Of a DNA stretch of 64,000 nucleotides, positions 19,909-28,523 are shown piece by piece (the stretch's first letter is position 1; each line of letters begins with the position of its first letter). Position numbers and translations under genes: made by a program. This DNA is from Candidatus Paralachnospira sangeri (GTDB taxonomy: Bacteria > Bacillota > Clostridia > Lachnospirales > Lachnospiraceae), in NCBI GenBank assembly GCA_904397815.1, contig CAJFOT010000113.1:16642-80641 (forward strand), in the 5' to 3' direction. The notes under the pieces are model-generated. The model saw nothing but the letters and a program-made list of their open reading frames with translations. It did no database searches and was not told where the DNA came from.

Positions 19909-20775
19909 TTATAGAAACTTTCTGCCTTTCAGTCCTCTCCACTCGTCTGCGTGGGGTACTTTCTCAGTGCCGAAGAAATCCATGGCCTTCTCGATATAGG
20001 GATCCCAGAACCGCCATTCATGGCCCATGCCAGGCTCTTCTTCAAATTTAATATTCATATTTTTTTCCTGACACATCGCTTTAAACGCGGTGTAGTAGTC
20101 ATAGAGAAAGTCTTCTGTTCCGATGCAGAAATACAGCTTCGGCAGCTTTCCCGCCTCATGGAGCGCAATCACCTGTCTCCAGCTGTTCTCCATGGAATCC
20201 TTATACGCCTGGATGCCTCCCGCGTTGTTCACGCCGTTCATCAGCCGGGCGGTATCTCCTCCCATCGCCTGGGTAAACATCTCCTCGTCCGACAGGCTGT
20301 CCAGATCCATGGGCGCATAGGAGAGAACCGCTCCGGCGCCGAAGATCTCCGGACAGTTCAGGGCAAATTTCAGGGCGCCGCCGCCGCCCATAGACAGGCC
20401 GGCCACAAAGTTGTCCTCCGGCTTATCCGATGCCGGCAGCCAGTTGTGCACCAGCGGAACCAGTTCCTCGGTAATCATCCGGAACATGTCAAATCCGGTG
20501 GCGAATCCGGGCCAGTCCCCATAGTTGGAGTTCAGGGCGCTGGGCATCACCACGATCAGCTCCCGCTCTCTGGAGTATACCTCCACCTTGCTCTTTCTCA
20601 GCCAGTCCGTATGATCCCCGTGAGTTCCATGGAGCAGCCAGAGAACTTTATACTTTTTTCCACTCTGAAAAAAATCCTTATTGTCCACTGCCCGGCTCCG
20701 GTCCGGCATGAAAATCGATACCTCCGTGTTTCCTCCCAGATACTGGCTCTCAAAATTCAAATCAATTAATGCCAT
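19909..20775 (-). CDS. Esterase, alpha/beta hydrolase of the EstA / esterase D-like family
   Basis: The 288-residue cytoplasmic protein has an alpha/beta hydrolase fold with oxyanion region LLHGTHGDHTDW (about 48-59), nucleophile Ser128 in GLSMGGGG, an acidic residue in GTEDFLYD, and catalytic His in GMGHEWRFW. It resembles tributyrin esterases and acetyl-esterases that release short acyl chains. It is the last gene of the liv-type ABC operon, 13 bases after livF with a GAGAGGAGAAG ribosome site, so it is co-expressed with the transporter. A paralogue lies divergently at the other end of the operon (25857-26672). The imported substrate may carry an ester bond; that is inference. Confidence 0.85.
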   Translation of the reverse strand: MALIDLNFESQYLGGNTEVSIFMPDRSRAVDNKDFFQSGKKYKVLWLLHGTHGDHTDWLRKSKVEVYSRERELIVVMPSALNSNYGDWPGFATGFDMFRMITEELVPLVHNWLPASDKPEDNFVAGLSMGGGGALKFALNCPEIFGAGAVLSYAPMDLDSLSDEEMFTQAMGGDTARLMNGVNNAGGIQAYKDSMENSWRQVIALHEAGKLPKLYFCIGTEDFLYDYYTAFKAMCQEKNMNIKFEEEPGMGHEWRFWDPYIEKAMDFFGTEKVPHADEWRGLKGRKFL

Positions 20776-20788
20776 CGTTCTTCTCCTC

Positions 20789-21508
20789 TCAGCCTCCCAG
20801 ATAGGCTTTCTTCACATCCTCATTTTTCAGCAGATTCTGACAGGTATCTTCCATCACAATTTCCCCCGTCTGAAGCACATATCCCCGATCGGCAGTGTTC
20901 AGCGCGATCTTGGAGTTCTGTTCCACAAACATGATGGTTACCCCTTCGTCTCTGATTTTTTTGATCGCCTCAAAAATCTCCTGTACCACCAGGGGCGCCA
21001 GGCCCATGGATGGCTCATCCAGCAGCAGCAGCTTCGGATTGCTCAGCATCGCCCGGCCGATGGCCAGCATCTGCTGCTCCCCGCCTGACAGGGAGCCTCC
21101 CAGAGAGTTTTTCCGTTCCTCCAGACGGGGAAACAGTTTAAAAATATCCTCCTGAATTTTCTTCTCCACACTGGCCTTATCCTTAATCAGAAAAGCGCCC
21201 ATCTGAAGATTCTGCACCACATTCAGCTTCGGGAAGATGCACCGTCCCTCCAGTACCTGCGCCATACCTGCGCCGGTGATCTTATGGCCCTTCCAGCCGG
21301 TGATATTTTTCCCGTCAAACAGGATTTCCCCTCTGACTCCTTTCGGATCTGTCAGTCCTGACAGGGTCTGAAGGGTCGTGGTTTTCCCCGCGCCGTTGGA
21401 ACCGATCAGCGTGACCATCTCGCCTTCATCCACATGAAAGCTGACCCCTTTCAGCGCATGGATATTTCCGTAGTAATAATGCAGATCATGTACTTCCAGC
21501 AATGCCAT
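20789..21508 (-). CDS. livF: Branched-chain amino acid ABC transporter ATPase LivF
   Basis: The 239-residue ATPase has Walker A (GSNGAGKTT), signature LSGGEQQML and Walker B (LLLLDEPSMGLAP), the last typical of LivF. It pairs with LivG to drive the LivHM permease. It overlaps nothing and follows livG by 2 bases. The C-terminus KKAYLGG is the usual LivF end. Confidence 0.95.
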   Translation of the reverse strand: MALLEVHDLHYYYGNIHALKGVSFHVDEGEMVTLIGSNGAGKTTTLQTLSGLTDPKGVRGEILFDGKNITGWKGHKITGAGMAQVLEGRCIFPKLNVVQNLQMGAFLIKDKASVEKKIQEDIFKLFPRLEERKNSLGGSLSGGEQQMLAIGRAMLSNPKLLLLDEPSMGLAPLVVQEIFEAIKKIRDEGVTIMFVEQNSKIALNTADRGYVLQTGEIVMEDTCQNLLKNEDVKKAYLGG

Positions 21509-21510
21509 AG

Positions 21511-22263
21511 TCAGTTACCTCCCAGATAAGCAGTGATCACCTCAGGATTATTCTGTACCTCTTCAGGCTTTCCCTCTGCCAGAAGAAATCCGTCATTCAT
21601 CACATATACATAGTCAGAAATATTCATAATGACATCCATATCATGTTCAATAACCAGAACCGTAATCCCCATGGAGGCGATTTTTTTAATCAGATCATTC
21701 AGCACCACCTTCTCTGTGGCGTTCATGCCCGCTGCCGGTTCATCCAGCAGCAGCACCTTCGGTTCAGTACACAGCGCCCGGGCAATTTCCAGCAGGCGCT
21801 GCTCCCCGTAGGGCAGCTGACCGGCCCGCAGGTCTTTTTTATGCTCCAGGCCCACGATCTTCAGCTTTTCCAGCGCATCCGTCCTGGCCTTTTCCTCCTC
21901 CCGGCGCATCTTCGGCGTACCGAACAATGCGCTGAAAAAACCATAGTTGGTCCGGCAGTGCTTTCCGATCATGGCATTGTCCAGCACAGAAAGACTGTGG
22001 AACAGGTTAATATTCTGATAGGTCCTGGCAATTCCCTCTTCACAGAGCTTAAATCCCCGCCCGTTGGTAATATCCCGGCCTTCATAGTAGATTTTTCCTT
22101 CCGTCACATTCTGTACACCGCTGATACAGTTAAAAAATGTGGTTTTCCCCGCGCCGTTGGGACCGATCAGTCCGGTAATCTGTCCCTTGCGCACATGTAT
22201 GGAGACATGGTTTACCGCCGAAATGCCGCCGAACTGTACCAGCACGTTTTCTGCCTTAATCAT
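21511..22263 (-). CDS. livG: Branched-chain amino acid ABC transporter ATPase LivG
   Basis: The 250-residue ATPase has Walker A (GPNGAGKTTFFN), a signature-region helix (LPYGEQRLLEIARAL, where LSGGQ is replaced by LPYGEQ as is normal for LivG), Walker B (LLLDEPAAGMN) and the long LivG insert between them. It overlaps the end of livM by 8 bases. The role in the complex is by family. Confidence 0.95.
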   Translation of the reverse strand: MIKAENVLVQFGGISAVNHVSIHVRKGQITGLIGPNGAGKTTFFNCISGVQNVTEGKIYYEGRDITNGRGFKLCEEGIARTYQNINLFHSLSVLDNAMIGKHCRTNYGFFSALFGTPKMRREEEKARTDALEKLKIVGLEHKKDLRAGQLPYGEQRLLEIARALCTEPKVLLLDEPAAGMNATEKVVLNDLIKKIASMGITVLVIEHDMDVIMNISDYVYVMNDGFLLAEGKPEEVQNNPEVITAYLGGN

Positions 22264-23263
22264 TTTTCTCCACTCCTTCCGCTGCTGTTTCCTTTTTCCC
22301 CATATTCAGTCTGGCAGCCAGTTTTCCTTCCAGCTTTTTCAGCGCGCCCATGCAGCCGCCGGGCAGGAATGCTATAAACAGAAGCACTACCCCGCCGAAG
22401 ATAATATCTCTCCAGGCTGTGGCAGAAGCCAGCGCTTCATTGATAAACTGAAATACCACCGCGCCGATAACCGGCCCGAAAATCGTATTCACACCGCCGA
22501 AAATACACATAATCACGTAGTTGAAGGCATTGGACTGAATGTATGTATTGCTGACAACCAGCTCATTCAGATGGGCCGCGCAGGCGCCGGCGAAGCCTAC
22601 ATAAAAGGTGCTGATCGCAAACGCCATTACTTTATATTTCCGCACATTGATTCCCATGCCGTCAGCAGAACGGGTGTTATCCCGGCAGGCCATAAAAGCC
22701 CGGCCGATTTTAGATTTTACAATCATATGCTTCGCCAGCAGGGCGATCACCACGCATACCAGAATAAAATAATAGGTATACCGGTAATTGGAATTCAGAT
22801 TAATGCCGAAAATGCTCAGAGGCTCTACCTTCAGTCCGCGGTAAGGCTCCAGAAAACTGATATTGCAGATCAGCTGGTAGATAAAGTTTGCGAAAGCGAT
22901 GGAAGCCAGCGCCAGAAACTGGAATTTCAGTTTGGAACAGGGAAGGGCTACCAGTGCTCCTGCCGCCGCCGCCACAACTGCCGCAATGAGCATGGAAGCC
23001 ACAACCGGAATGCCGGTATACGTGGTCAGCAGCGTCGTCACATAAGCACCGATGGCGTAATATGCAATATGCCCGAAGGAAATCATGCCTGCATAACCGA
23101 ATAAAATATCCAGGCCGGAGGCTGCCACGATATAAATCCCTACGAAGGAAAAGAAATACAGCCGGTAACTGTTGGTGATCAGCAGCGGCAGAATCACCGC
23201 CGCAAGCCCCACGATCAGCAGAATGATCCGGTTCAGTTTTTTTATGGACAGATTCTCTCTCAT
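22256..23263 (-). CDS. livM: Branched-chain amino acid ABC transporter permease LivM
   Basis: The 335-residue protein has eight to ten membrane helices and family motifs GYAGMISFGHIAYYAIGAY (by position about 55-73) and the EAA-like loop GRAFMACRDN (about 190). It is the second permease of the Liv complex. The C-terminal 30 residues are polar and lie on the cytoplasmic side. It lies 17 bases after livH. Confidence 0.93.
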   Translation of the reverse strand: MRENLSIKKLNRIILLIVGLAAVILPLLITNSYRLYFFSFVGIYIVAASGLDILFGYAGMISFGHIAYYAIGAYVTTLLTTYTGIPVVASMLIAAVVAAAAGALVALPCSKLKFQFLALASIAFANFIYQLICNISFLEPYRGLKVEPLSIFGINLNSNYRYTYYFILVCVVIALLAKHMIVKSKIGRAFMACRDNTRSADGMGINVRKYKVMAFAISTFYVGFAGACAAHLNELVVSNTYIQSNAFNYVIMCIFGGVNTIFGPVIGAVVFQFINEALASATAWRDIIFGGVVLLFIAFLPGGCMGALKKLEGKLAARLNMGKKETAAEGVEKND

Positions 23264-23280
23264 ATGCTACCTCCCTCTGC

Positions 23281-24156
23281 TTATACGTCGCGGACTGCCT
23301 GCTCGTTAAACAGACCGGTGGGACGGACTGCCAGAATCAGGAAAAGGATCAGATAAGCGATCATACTCTTCCATGTAGAATTCACATAACCGCCTACCAG
23401 CGACTCAATCAGACCGATGATAATGCCGCCCACCATCGCGCCGTAAATATTCCCCATGCCGCCTGCCACAGAGCTGGCAAAACCCATCTGCGAGAGATTT
23501 GCGCCCAGCAGGAGGGTGACGCCGTAAATCGGTCCCAGCATCATACCGCACATCGCCGCTACCACAGAAGCCAGCCCCCATGTCAGACCGTTGCTCTTTA
23601 CTACATCAATGCCGCAGGCTTCTGCCGCTTTGCTGTGCATCGCACAGGCCTGCATACCGATGCCGGTTTTGGTTTTGGTCATAAATAAATGTACCAGCAG
23701 CATGGAAATCAACGCCAGAAACAGACACATAATTCTTTCCGGCTGCAGATGGGCGCCTAAAATATTTACTGTAGAAATATTGAAAATAGAAGGGAACCGT
23801 TTCGCGTTAGAACCGAATATCAACGCCTCCCCTCCATTGATAACCCTGGAGAGGCCGAAGGTAATCAGCAGCATATAAACGCCGGTTACGCCCCGCTTCT
23901 GATATTTGGCCACCAGCCCTTTCTGAATCAGCACGCCGAAGGCAAACATAATCACAACGGTTAAAATCAAAGCTACCCCATAAGGCAGTCCGCATACACC
24001 GAAAAAGGTGTATCCCAGAAAGGCAGACAGCGTAATCAGCTCACCCTGCGCCAGATTCATAATGCCGGACGCCCGGTAGATCACACTGTATCCCAGACCG
24101 ATCAGACCATAAATACTTCCCATGATCAGTCCGACTATAATAAGAGATTTAAGCAT
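23281..24156 (-). CDS. livH: Branched-chain amino acid ABC transporter permease LivH
   Basis: The 291-residue protein has about eight membrane helices. The N-terminal segment (GSIYGLIGLGYSVIYRASGIMNLAQG, positions 17-42) and the loop GIGMQACAMHSKAAEACGI (about 175-193) are the LivH signatures. It lies downstream of the binding-protein gene. A hairpin terminator sits between them, so it is probably made in lower amounts than the binding protein. Confidence 0.93.
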   Translation of the reverse strand: MLKSLIIVGLIMGSIYGLIGLGYSVIYRASGIMNLAQGELITLSAFLGYTFFGVCGLPYGVALILTVVIMFAFGVLIQKGLVAKYQKRGVTGVYMLLITFGLSRVINGGEALIFGSNAKRFPSIFNISTVNILGAHLQPERIMCLFLALISMLLVHLFMTKTKTGIGMQACAMHSKAAEACGIDVVKSNGLTWGLASVVAAMCGMMLGPIYGVTLLLGANLSQMGFASSVAGGMGNIYGAMVGGIIIGLIESLVGGYVNSTWKSMIAYLILFLILAVRPTGLFNEQAVRDV

Positions 24157-24210
24157 TCTGAACTCCTCCTGTTTGAAACAAATGAACTTTTCTCCGGTTT
24201 CGGAACATAT

Positions 24211-24254
24211 AAAAGCGGCGCCCGTCTGACGGGCAAATCAGTCCGGGCCGCCGC
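24211..24254 (-). terminator. Attenuating hairpin between the binding-protein gene and livH
   Basis: On the minus strand a GC-rich stem (24244-24254 with 24215-24224, one bulged G) is followed by TTTTATATG. It lies 20 bases after the binding-protein stop. Such partial terminators raise binding-protein level over permease level. Confidence 0.6.
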
Positions 24255-24273
24255 CTCTATAGATCCTTACTGT

Positions 24274-25581
24274 TTATTTTTCTCTTCCGGTCGCGGATTT
24301 GTACGCGTCATATCCGCCGTCCGTCAGCCAGTTGTCGAAATTCTTGGAACCGCCGTCCACATAGATGGTTCTCATGAATTCGTGGCAGGGCTCACGATCG
24401 CCTTGGGTAAAGTCTACCGGTCCCATACAGAGGCTGATGTCATTGATTCCCAGCATCGCTTCTATAATCGCGTCAGAATCATGGTTTGTGCCGGCCCGCT
24501 TCGCTGCCTCCAGCAGCAGATAGCAGCTGTCATAACATCTGTATGTAATACCAACGGTCGGCAGAGAACCTGTCTTTTCCTGGAACTTCTCCAGGAATGT
24601 GATAACTTCCTCTCTGGCTCCTGCTTCCTGGGCAGCTTCGATAGTTTTGTAGGTTGTGTAAGCTACGCAGCCCATCAAATACTGGGAATTTGCTTCACCA
24701 ATCTGATCTACATGAGAAGTCATCCATTCGTCTTTGTTCATCACAATGCCGTTATATCCATACTCACGAAGCTGTTTCACAAAGTTTACACCTGCGCCTG
24801 AGCATACAACATACACCACATCCGGATTGGAATCTACAATTTTCAGGCACTGCGCGCTGTAATCGGTATCACTTTCTGTACCGGTCTCCACCGCTACCAC
24901 ATTCAGCCCTGCTTCTTCCAGCGCCGGCTCCATACTCTCCCAGTTGGCGATGGAAGCTTCGTCCTGGCCGTAGAATACCGCTATATTTTCATACTGCAGT
25001 TCCTGCATCGTCTCGATGAACTGCGGAATACTGTAATCGGCGTTAAACGCGCCTCTGACAGAATACTTCTGATCATCTGTAACCAGAGAGCCGGATGTTC
25101 CCATGAATACATTGGCGATTCCCGCGTCCTCCAGATAAGGAAGAGCAGCCACTACGTCAGATGACTGGAAGGAACCGATGACCGCGTCCACATTCTGTCC
25201 GATCAGGTACTGCGCCGCCGTCACAGCTGTCTCCGGATTGTTGGTGGTATCATAATAAATAAAGTTAACTTCTTCGCCATTCACAGTGCCGCCGATATCT
25301 TCCACAGCAATCTCAAAGGCAACCTTCATCTCCTCACCAATGGTCGCCGCATTGCCGCTCATCCACTGATATACGCCGATGTTGAAAGCACCTTCCTGGG
25401 TGGTACCTTCTTCTCCCTCAGCCGCCGCCTGGGTATCACCGGAAGCAGCCGTTGTTTCTGCAGCCGCGCCGGTATCATCGGCAGCCGCTGTGGTCTCTCC
25501 GCTTCCGCCGCCGGAGCAGGCTGTCAGTGAGAATGTCATTGCGAGAGCAAGCACCAGAGCTAAAATTCTTTTTTGTCTCAT
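24274..25581 (-). CDS. Substrate-binding lipoprotein of the liv-type ABC transporter
   Basis: The 435-residue protein has a lipoprotein signal peptide (basic MRQKR start, hydrophobic core, lipobox LTAC with Cys22), an Ala/Thr/Gly/Glu-rich linker (about 23-60), and a periplasmic-binding-protein type 1 fold as in LivJ/LivK/AmiC-like proteins. The substrate is not certain. The start at 25581 follows AAGGAGG and leaves a normal signal peptide; the frame's earlier ATG adds 19 residues that would spoil it. It is the first gene of the operon running on through livH-M-G-F to the esterase. Confidence 0.92.
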   Translation of the reverse strand: MRQKRILALVLALAMTFSLTACSGGGSGETTAAADDTGAAAETTAASGDTQAAAEGEEGTTQEGAFNIGVYQWMSGNAATIGEEMKVAFEIAVEDIGGTVNGEEVNFIYYDTTNNPETAVTAAQYLIGQNVDAVIGSFQSSDVVAALPYLEDAGIANVFMGTSGSLVTDDQKYSVRGAFNADYSIPQFIETMQELQYENIAVFYGQDEASIANWESMEPALEEAGLNVVAVETGTESDTDYSAQCLKIVDSNPDVVYVVCSGAGVNFVKQLREYGYNGIVMNKDEWMTSHVDQIGEANSQYLMGCVAYTTYKTIEAAQEAGAREEVITFLEKFQEKTGSLPTVGITYRCYDSCYLLLEAAKRAGTNHDSDAIIEAMLGINDISLCMGPVDFTQGDREPCHEFMRTIYVDGGSKNFDNWLTDGGYDAYKSATGREK

Positions 25582-25627
25582 TTGTCCAATTTCCTCCTTT
25601 TTTTGCCCGTGTTTATTGTATGACTTT

Positions 25628-25656
25628 ATTATATTCATCTTTACTCAAATCAACAA
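25628..25656 (-). promoter_or_regulatory. Promoter of the liv-esterase operon
   Basis: On the minus strand TTGTTG (25651-25656) and a perfect TATAAT (25628-25633) are 17 bp apart, 46 bases before the binding-protein start. Confidence 0.6.
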
Positions 25657-25856
25657 GGTAGCCATTTTCAACAATCAGGGGGACAAATTCAAGATTGGGT
25701 TGATTAAAATAGTCAGATGTTTTACGATAGCCATAACAGCGCCGGCTGCTTCATACGCCGGTCCGGACGCCGATGCTGTACACTTACTGTCTGTTTGCGG
25801 CAGCGGCGCTGTTCATTTTAATCTTTTATGTTACGCAGAAAGGGGAAACTGATCCA

Positions 25857-26672
25857 ATGGCATTTGTAGAATTGAATTATGGTTCTTATAACCTGGGCAT
25901 GGACAGCAGCGTGTCTGTTTTTCTTCCAGAGAAGCGGCTTCAAAAGCCGGTATCCCAGCCCGACCGGAAATATCCGGTGCTCTATCTGCTCCACGGACAT
26001 TCCGACGACCACACTGCCTATGTGCGCAAGGGTATCACGGAGATCCTGGTGCGGGATCTGGATCTGATCGTGGTAATGCCCAACGGCCACAGAAGCTTCT
26101 ATACCAATGCAAAGCAGGGCCATTTATATGAAAACTTTATTACGCAGGAACTTCCTGTCGTAATCGAAAACTATTTTCCCGCCTCCTCCAGCCGGGAGGA
26201 CCGCTTTATCGCCGGCCTCTCCATGGGCGGATATGGCGCCCTGAAGCTGGCGCTCAACCATCCTGACCTGTACGCCGCTGCCGCCAGCATGTCCGGCGCC
26301 GTATCGCCCAGGATGACGGAAAATGAAAAAACAAAGGGGATGTTCGCAGTGCCTGATATGTTTCAGAATCTGGAAAATATATTCGGTTCGGAAGAGGACT
26401 ACAAAAACAGCGGCAGCGACCTGATGTACATGGCCAGAAAGGTAGATGAATCTGAAGGCCCCAAGCCCCGGATCTTCCAGTGCTGCGGCACCGAAGACCC
26501 GCTGATCGACGACAACCGGGCACTGCGGGATGTGTTCCAGAACGAGCTGAAAAATATTCCATATGAATATAAAGAATCGCCGGGGATCCATAACTGGTTT
26601 TACTGGAATCAGGCACTGGTGGATATTCTGGAGTTTTTGGGATTTGCGGTGGATAGAAATGTAGTGCTGTAA
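25857..26672 (+). CDS. Esterase, paralogue of the 19909 esterase
   Basis: The 271-residue alpha/beta hydrolase has oxyanion region LLHGHSDDHTAY (about 44-55), nucleophile Ser122 in GLSMGGYG, an Asp in GTEDPLIDDN and catalytic His in GIHNWFYW. It clearly shares its plan with the minus-strand esterase at 19909. It starts at the ATG at 25857 after AGGGG. The earlier in-frame ATG at 25773 would add a hydrophobic stretch of about 20 residues (LFAAAALFILIFYV), so an anchored version is possible but lacks a ribosome site. It is divergent from the liv operon and shares its 275-base control region. Confidence 0.83.
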   Translation: MAFVELNYGSYNLGMDSSVSVFLPEKRLQKPVSQPDRKYPVLYLLHGHSDDHTAYVRKGITEILVRDLDLIVVMPNGHRSFYTNAKQGHLYENFITQELPVVIENYFPASSSREDRFIAGLSMGGYGALKLALNHPDLYAAAASMSGAVSPRMTENEKTKGMFAVPDMFQNLENIFGSEEDYKNSGSDLMYMARKVDESEGPKPRIFQCCGTEDPLIDDNRALRDVFQNELKNIPYEYKESPGIHNWFYWNQALVDILEFLGFAVDRNVVL

Positions 26673-26829
26673 GGCAGGGGCGTATAGCTTTTTATTCACA
26701 GTGCAGGCGGGAGGGACGAACCGCCGGAGGGGGAGAACGGGGTTTGGGGCAGCGTGACCGGACAGGGCCTCCCCTGATTCGTCTCCGCAGGGACAGGGGG
26801 TATGGAACGCAGCGCAGGCAGTATCCAGG

Positions 26830-27114
26830 CACAGACAGGCGCAGAGGGCGGCGGGCGGAGGATTTCTGCCATGTGACATGCATGTGGAGGCCTGTTATAA
26901 ATTCTTAGCGGGCAGGCAGGCCGTTTTCCAGACAGAACCAGGCGCACAACGCCTGGTTCTGAGATTTTCGCGAAGAAAAAGTATCAGACTTTTTCTGAGT
27001 GTAAAATCGGTTCTGGAAAACGGCCTGTCTGGCCGCTTAGAATTTATTCAGGCCGGGAACAAAGCATGTCACATGACAGAACCCTCCGCCCGCCGCCCTC
27101 TGCGCCTGTCTGTG
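26830..27114. repeat. Long imperfect palindrome with nested hairpins
   Basis: Outer arms 26830-26861 and 27083-27114 are a perfect 32-bp inverted repeat. Similarity continues inward through 26870-26881/27064-27075 (CATGTGACATGC) and 26919-26932/27012-27026, and weaker similarity extends outward to about 26768 and 27165. At the centre are a perfect 12-bp hairpin (26933-26944 with 26950-26961) and an 8-bp hairpin (26975-26982 with 26988-26995). It fills the 563-base gap between the second esterase and the PfkB kinase. There is no transposase and no ORF with a ribosome site. Part of it recurs at 13080-13165. Confidence 0.75.
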
Positions 27115-27235
27115 CCGTCCGGACCGCATTCTGTACCTCTGCGGTGACAATCCGGGGAGGCATGTCCCGAGGCGGCGTTCCCCGGTTTGCTTTTCCGTCC
27201 GGGTGGGTGACAGCCCTCCTGAACGAAAATAGTCA

Positions 27236-28324
27236 TCAGCGCTTGATGTCGTAACTCATGTTCATCAGATTCCGTATGGTCTGCACATCGTCTGTGATAT
27301 TGGCATCGCCGTGGATGGTGTGTTTGATGGCGCTGCTGGCTACGGCGAAGTTGACCATGTCCATGGGACGGTATTTGTGGATCATCGCGTAGATCAGGCC
27401 GCTGGCGAAGGCATCGCCGCCGCCCACGCGGTCCAGGATGTTGAAGGTGAACAGACGGCTCTCGAAGGTATGACCCTCATACCACATAAACGCTTTCAGG
27501 CTGTTCTCGCTGCCGCTGTGGGCATAGCGGATATGGCGGGCGATACATTTCAGATTGGGGTATCTGCGCACAAAGGCCTGGAAAATCTCATCCTGCTGCT
27601 CGTAGGAAGGCTGAAGGGGCACGCCGTCCTTATAGTCTCCCTTTCTGTGGTCGTCCTCGTCTCTCCACAGATGATAGGGCTCGATGCCCAGCAGCACATC
27701 CACATAGGGCAGACATTCCGTACAGAAATCCCGGGCCTCTTCCCATGTCCAGAGGGCGCTGCGGAAGTTTCCGTCGAAGCTGACTGTCAGACCCAGCTCC
27801 TTCGCCGTCTTCAGGCTGTCCATCACCAGCTTCCGGCAGTTATCGCTGAGCGCCGGCGTAATGCCGCTCAGATGAAGCCAGTCGAATTCCTGCAGCAGGG
27901 CATGGAGATCCACATGGCTGTAATCATATTCAGAAAAGGCGCTGTGCATCCGGTCATAGATTACCTTGCTGGCCCGGATTCCATAGCCGTTTTCCAGATA
28001 ATATGTACCCATCCGGTTGGTAGGCGTGTCCTCGGGATTGCTCAGGATCACCGGCGTACAGTGCACATCGTTGCTCCGCAGCATTCTGATCGCGCTCTTG
28101 CCGATGCTGTTGTTGGGCACGACGCTGAAAAAGGTGCTGTCTACCCCCAGATTGGCCAGAGCCAGGGCAATATTCGCCTCGCTGCCGCCATAGCTGGCCT
28201 CAAAGCTGCTGGCCATCCTGATTTTTTCATAATTCGGCGGGCTCAGACGAAGCATAATCTCTCCAATGGTAAAAAATTTCTGAGGGCTGTCATTGTTCTG
28301 CAATAAAGGATTAAAATGTTCCAT
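27236..28324 (-). CDS. PfkB-family sugar kinase (2-keto-3-deoxygluconate kinase-like)
   Basis: The 362-residue protein is a ribokinase-type sugar kinase. It has the GEIMLRLSPP start (about 21-30), the substrate loop SYGGSEANIALALANLG (about 44-60) and the C-terminal anion-hole and catalytic-base motif DRVGGGDAFASGLIY (Asp at about 302). The closest functional group is 2-keto-3-deoxygluconate or related sugar-acid kinases. No aldolase or transporter for that pathway is adjacent. It is monocistronic: own promoter at 28439-28467, AAGGAG ribosome site, and the structured repeat after its stop codon. Confidence 0.82.
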   Translation of the reverse strand: MEHFNPLLQNNDSPQKFFTIGEIMLRLSPPNYEKIRMASSFEASYGGSEANIALALANLGVDSTFFSVVPNNSIGKSAIRMLRSNDVHCTPVILSNPEDTPTNRMGTYYLENGYGIRASKVIYDRMHSAFSEYDYSHVDLHALLQEFDWLHLSGITPALSDNCRKLVMDSLKTAKELGLTVSFDGNFRSALWTWEEARDFCTECLPYVDVLLGIEPYHLWRDEDDHRKGDYKDGVPLQPSYEQQDEIFQAFVRRYPNLKCIARHIRYAHSGSENSLKAFMWYEGHTFESRLFTFNILDRVGGGDAFASGLIYAMIHKYRPMDMVNFAVASSAIKHTIHGDANITDDVQTIRNLMNMSYDIKR

Positions 28325-28438
28325 ATCTGCTCCTTAACTGGTTTTGTTGTTTGTGACCGGCTATGGAATCTCATCGGGTACAGAATATTCTTTCACTTTC
28401 CCCGTCCATATCCAACTTGTATATAAAAAGATAAATTT

Positions 28439-28467
28439 ATTATAACATTTTAACAATTGAAAATAAA
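28439..28467 (-). promoter_or_regulatory. Promoter of the PfkB kinase gene
   Basis: On the minus strand TTTATT (28462-28467) and perfect TATAAT (28439-28444) are 17 bp apart. The leader is about 105 bases long. Confidence 0.5.
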
Positions 28468-28523
28468 GTCATTTATATATCTTTTCCTGCCGGCAACAGT
28501 TCAGCAAAAACAGACAGCCAGTT

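Noticed and set aside
26124-26947. Several minus-strand frames of 63-251 codons around the second esterase
   Set aside because: They are antisense to the esterase with its clear catalytic motifs, or run into the repeat; composition is typical of shadow frames.
26830-27114. Insertion sequence
   Set aside because: There is a long inverted repeat but no transposase frame and no clear target-site duplication.
26878-27147. 89-codon plus-strand frame in the palindrome
   Set aside because: Arg/Pro-rich translation of palindromic DNA, no ribosome site; treated as part of the repeat.
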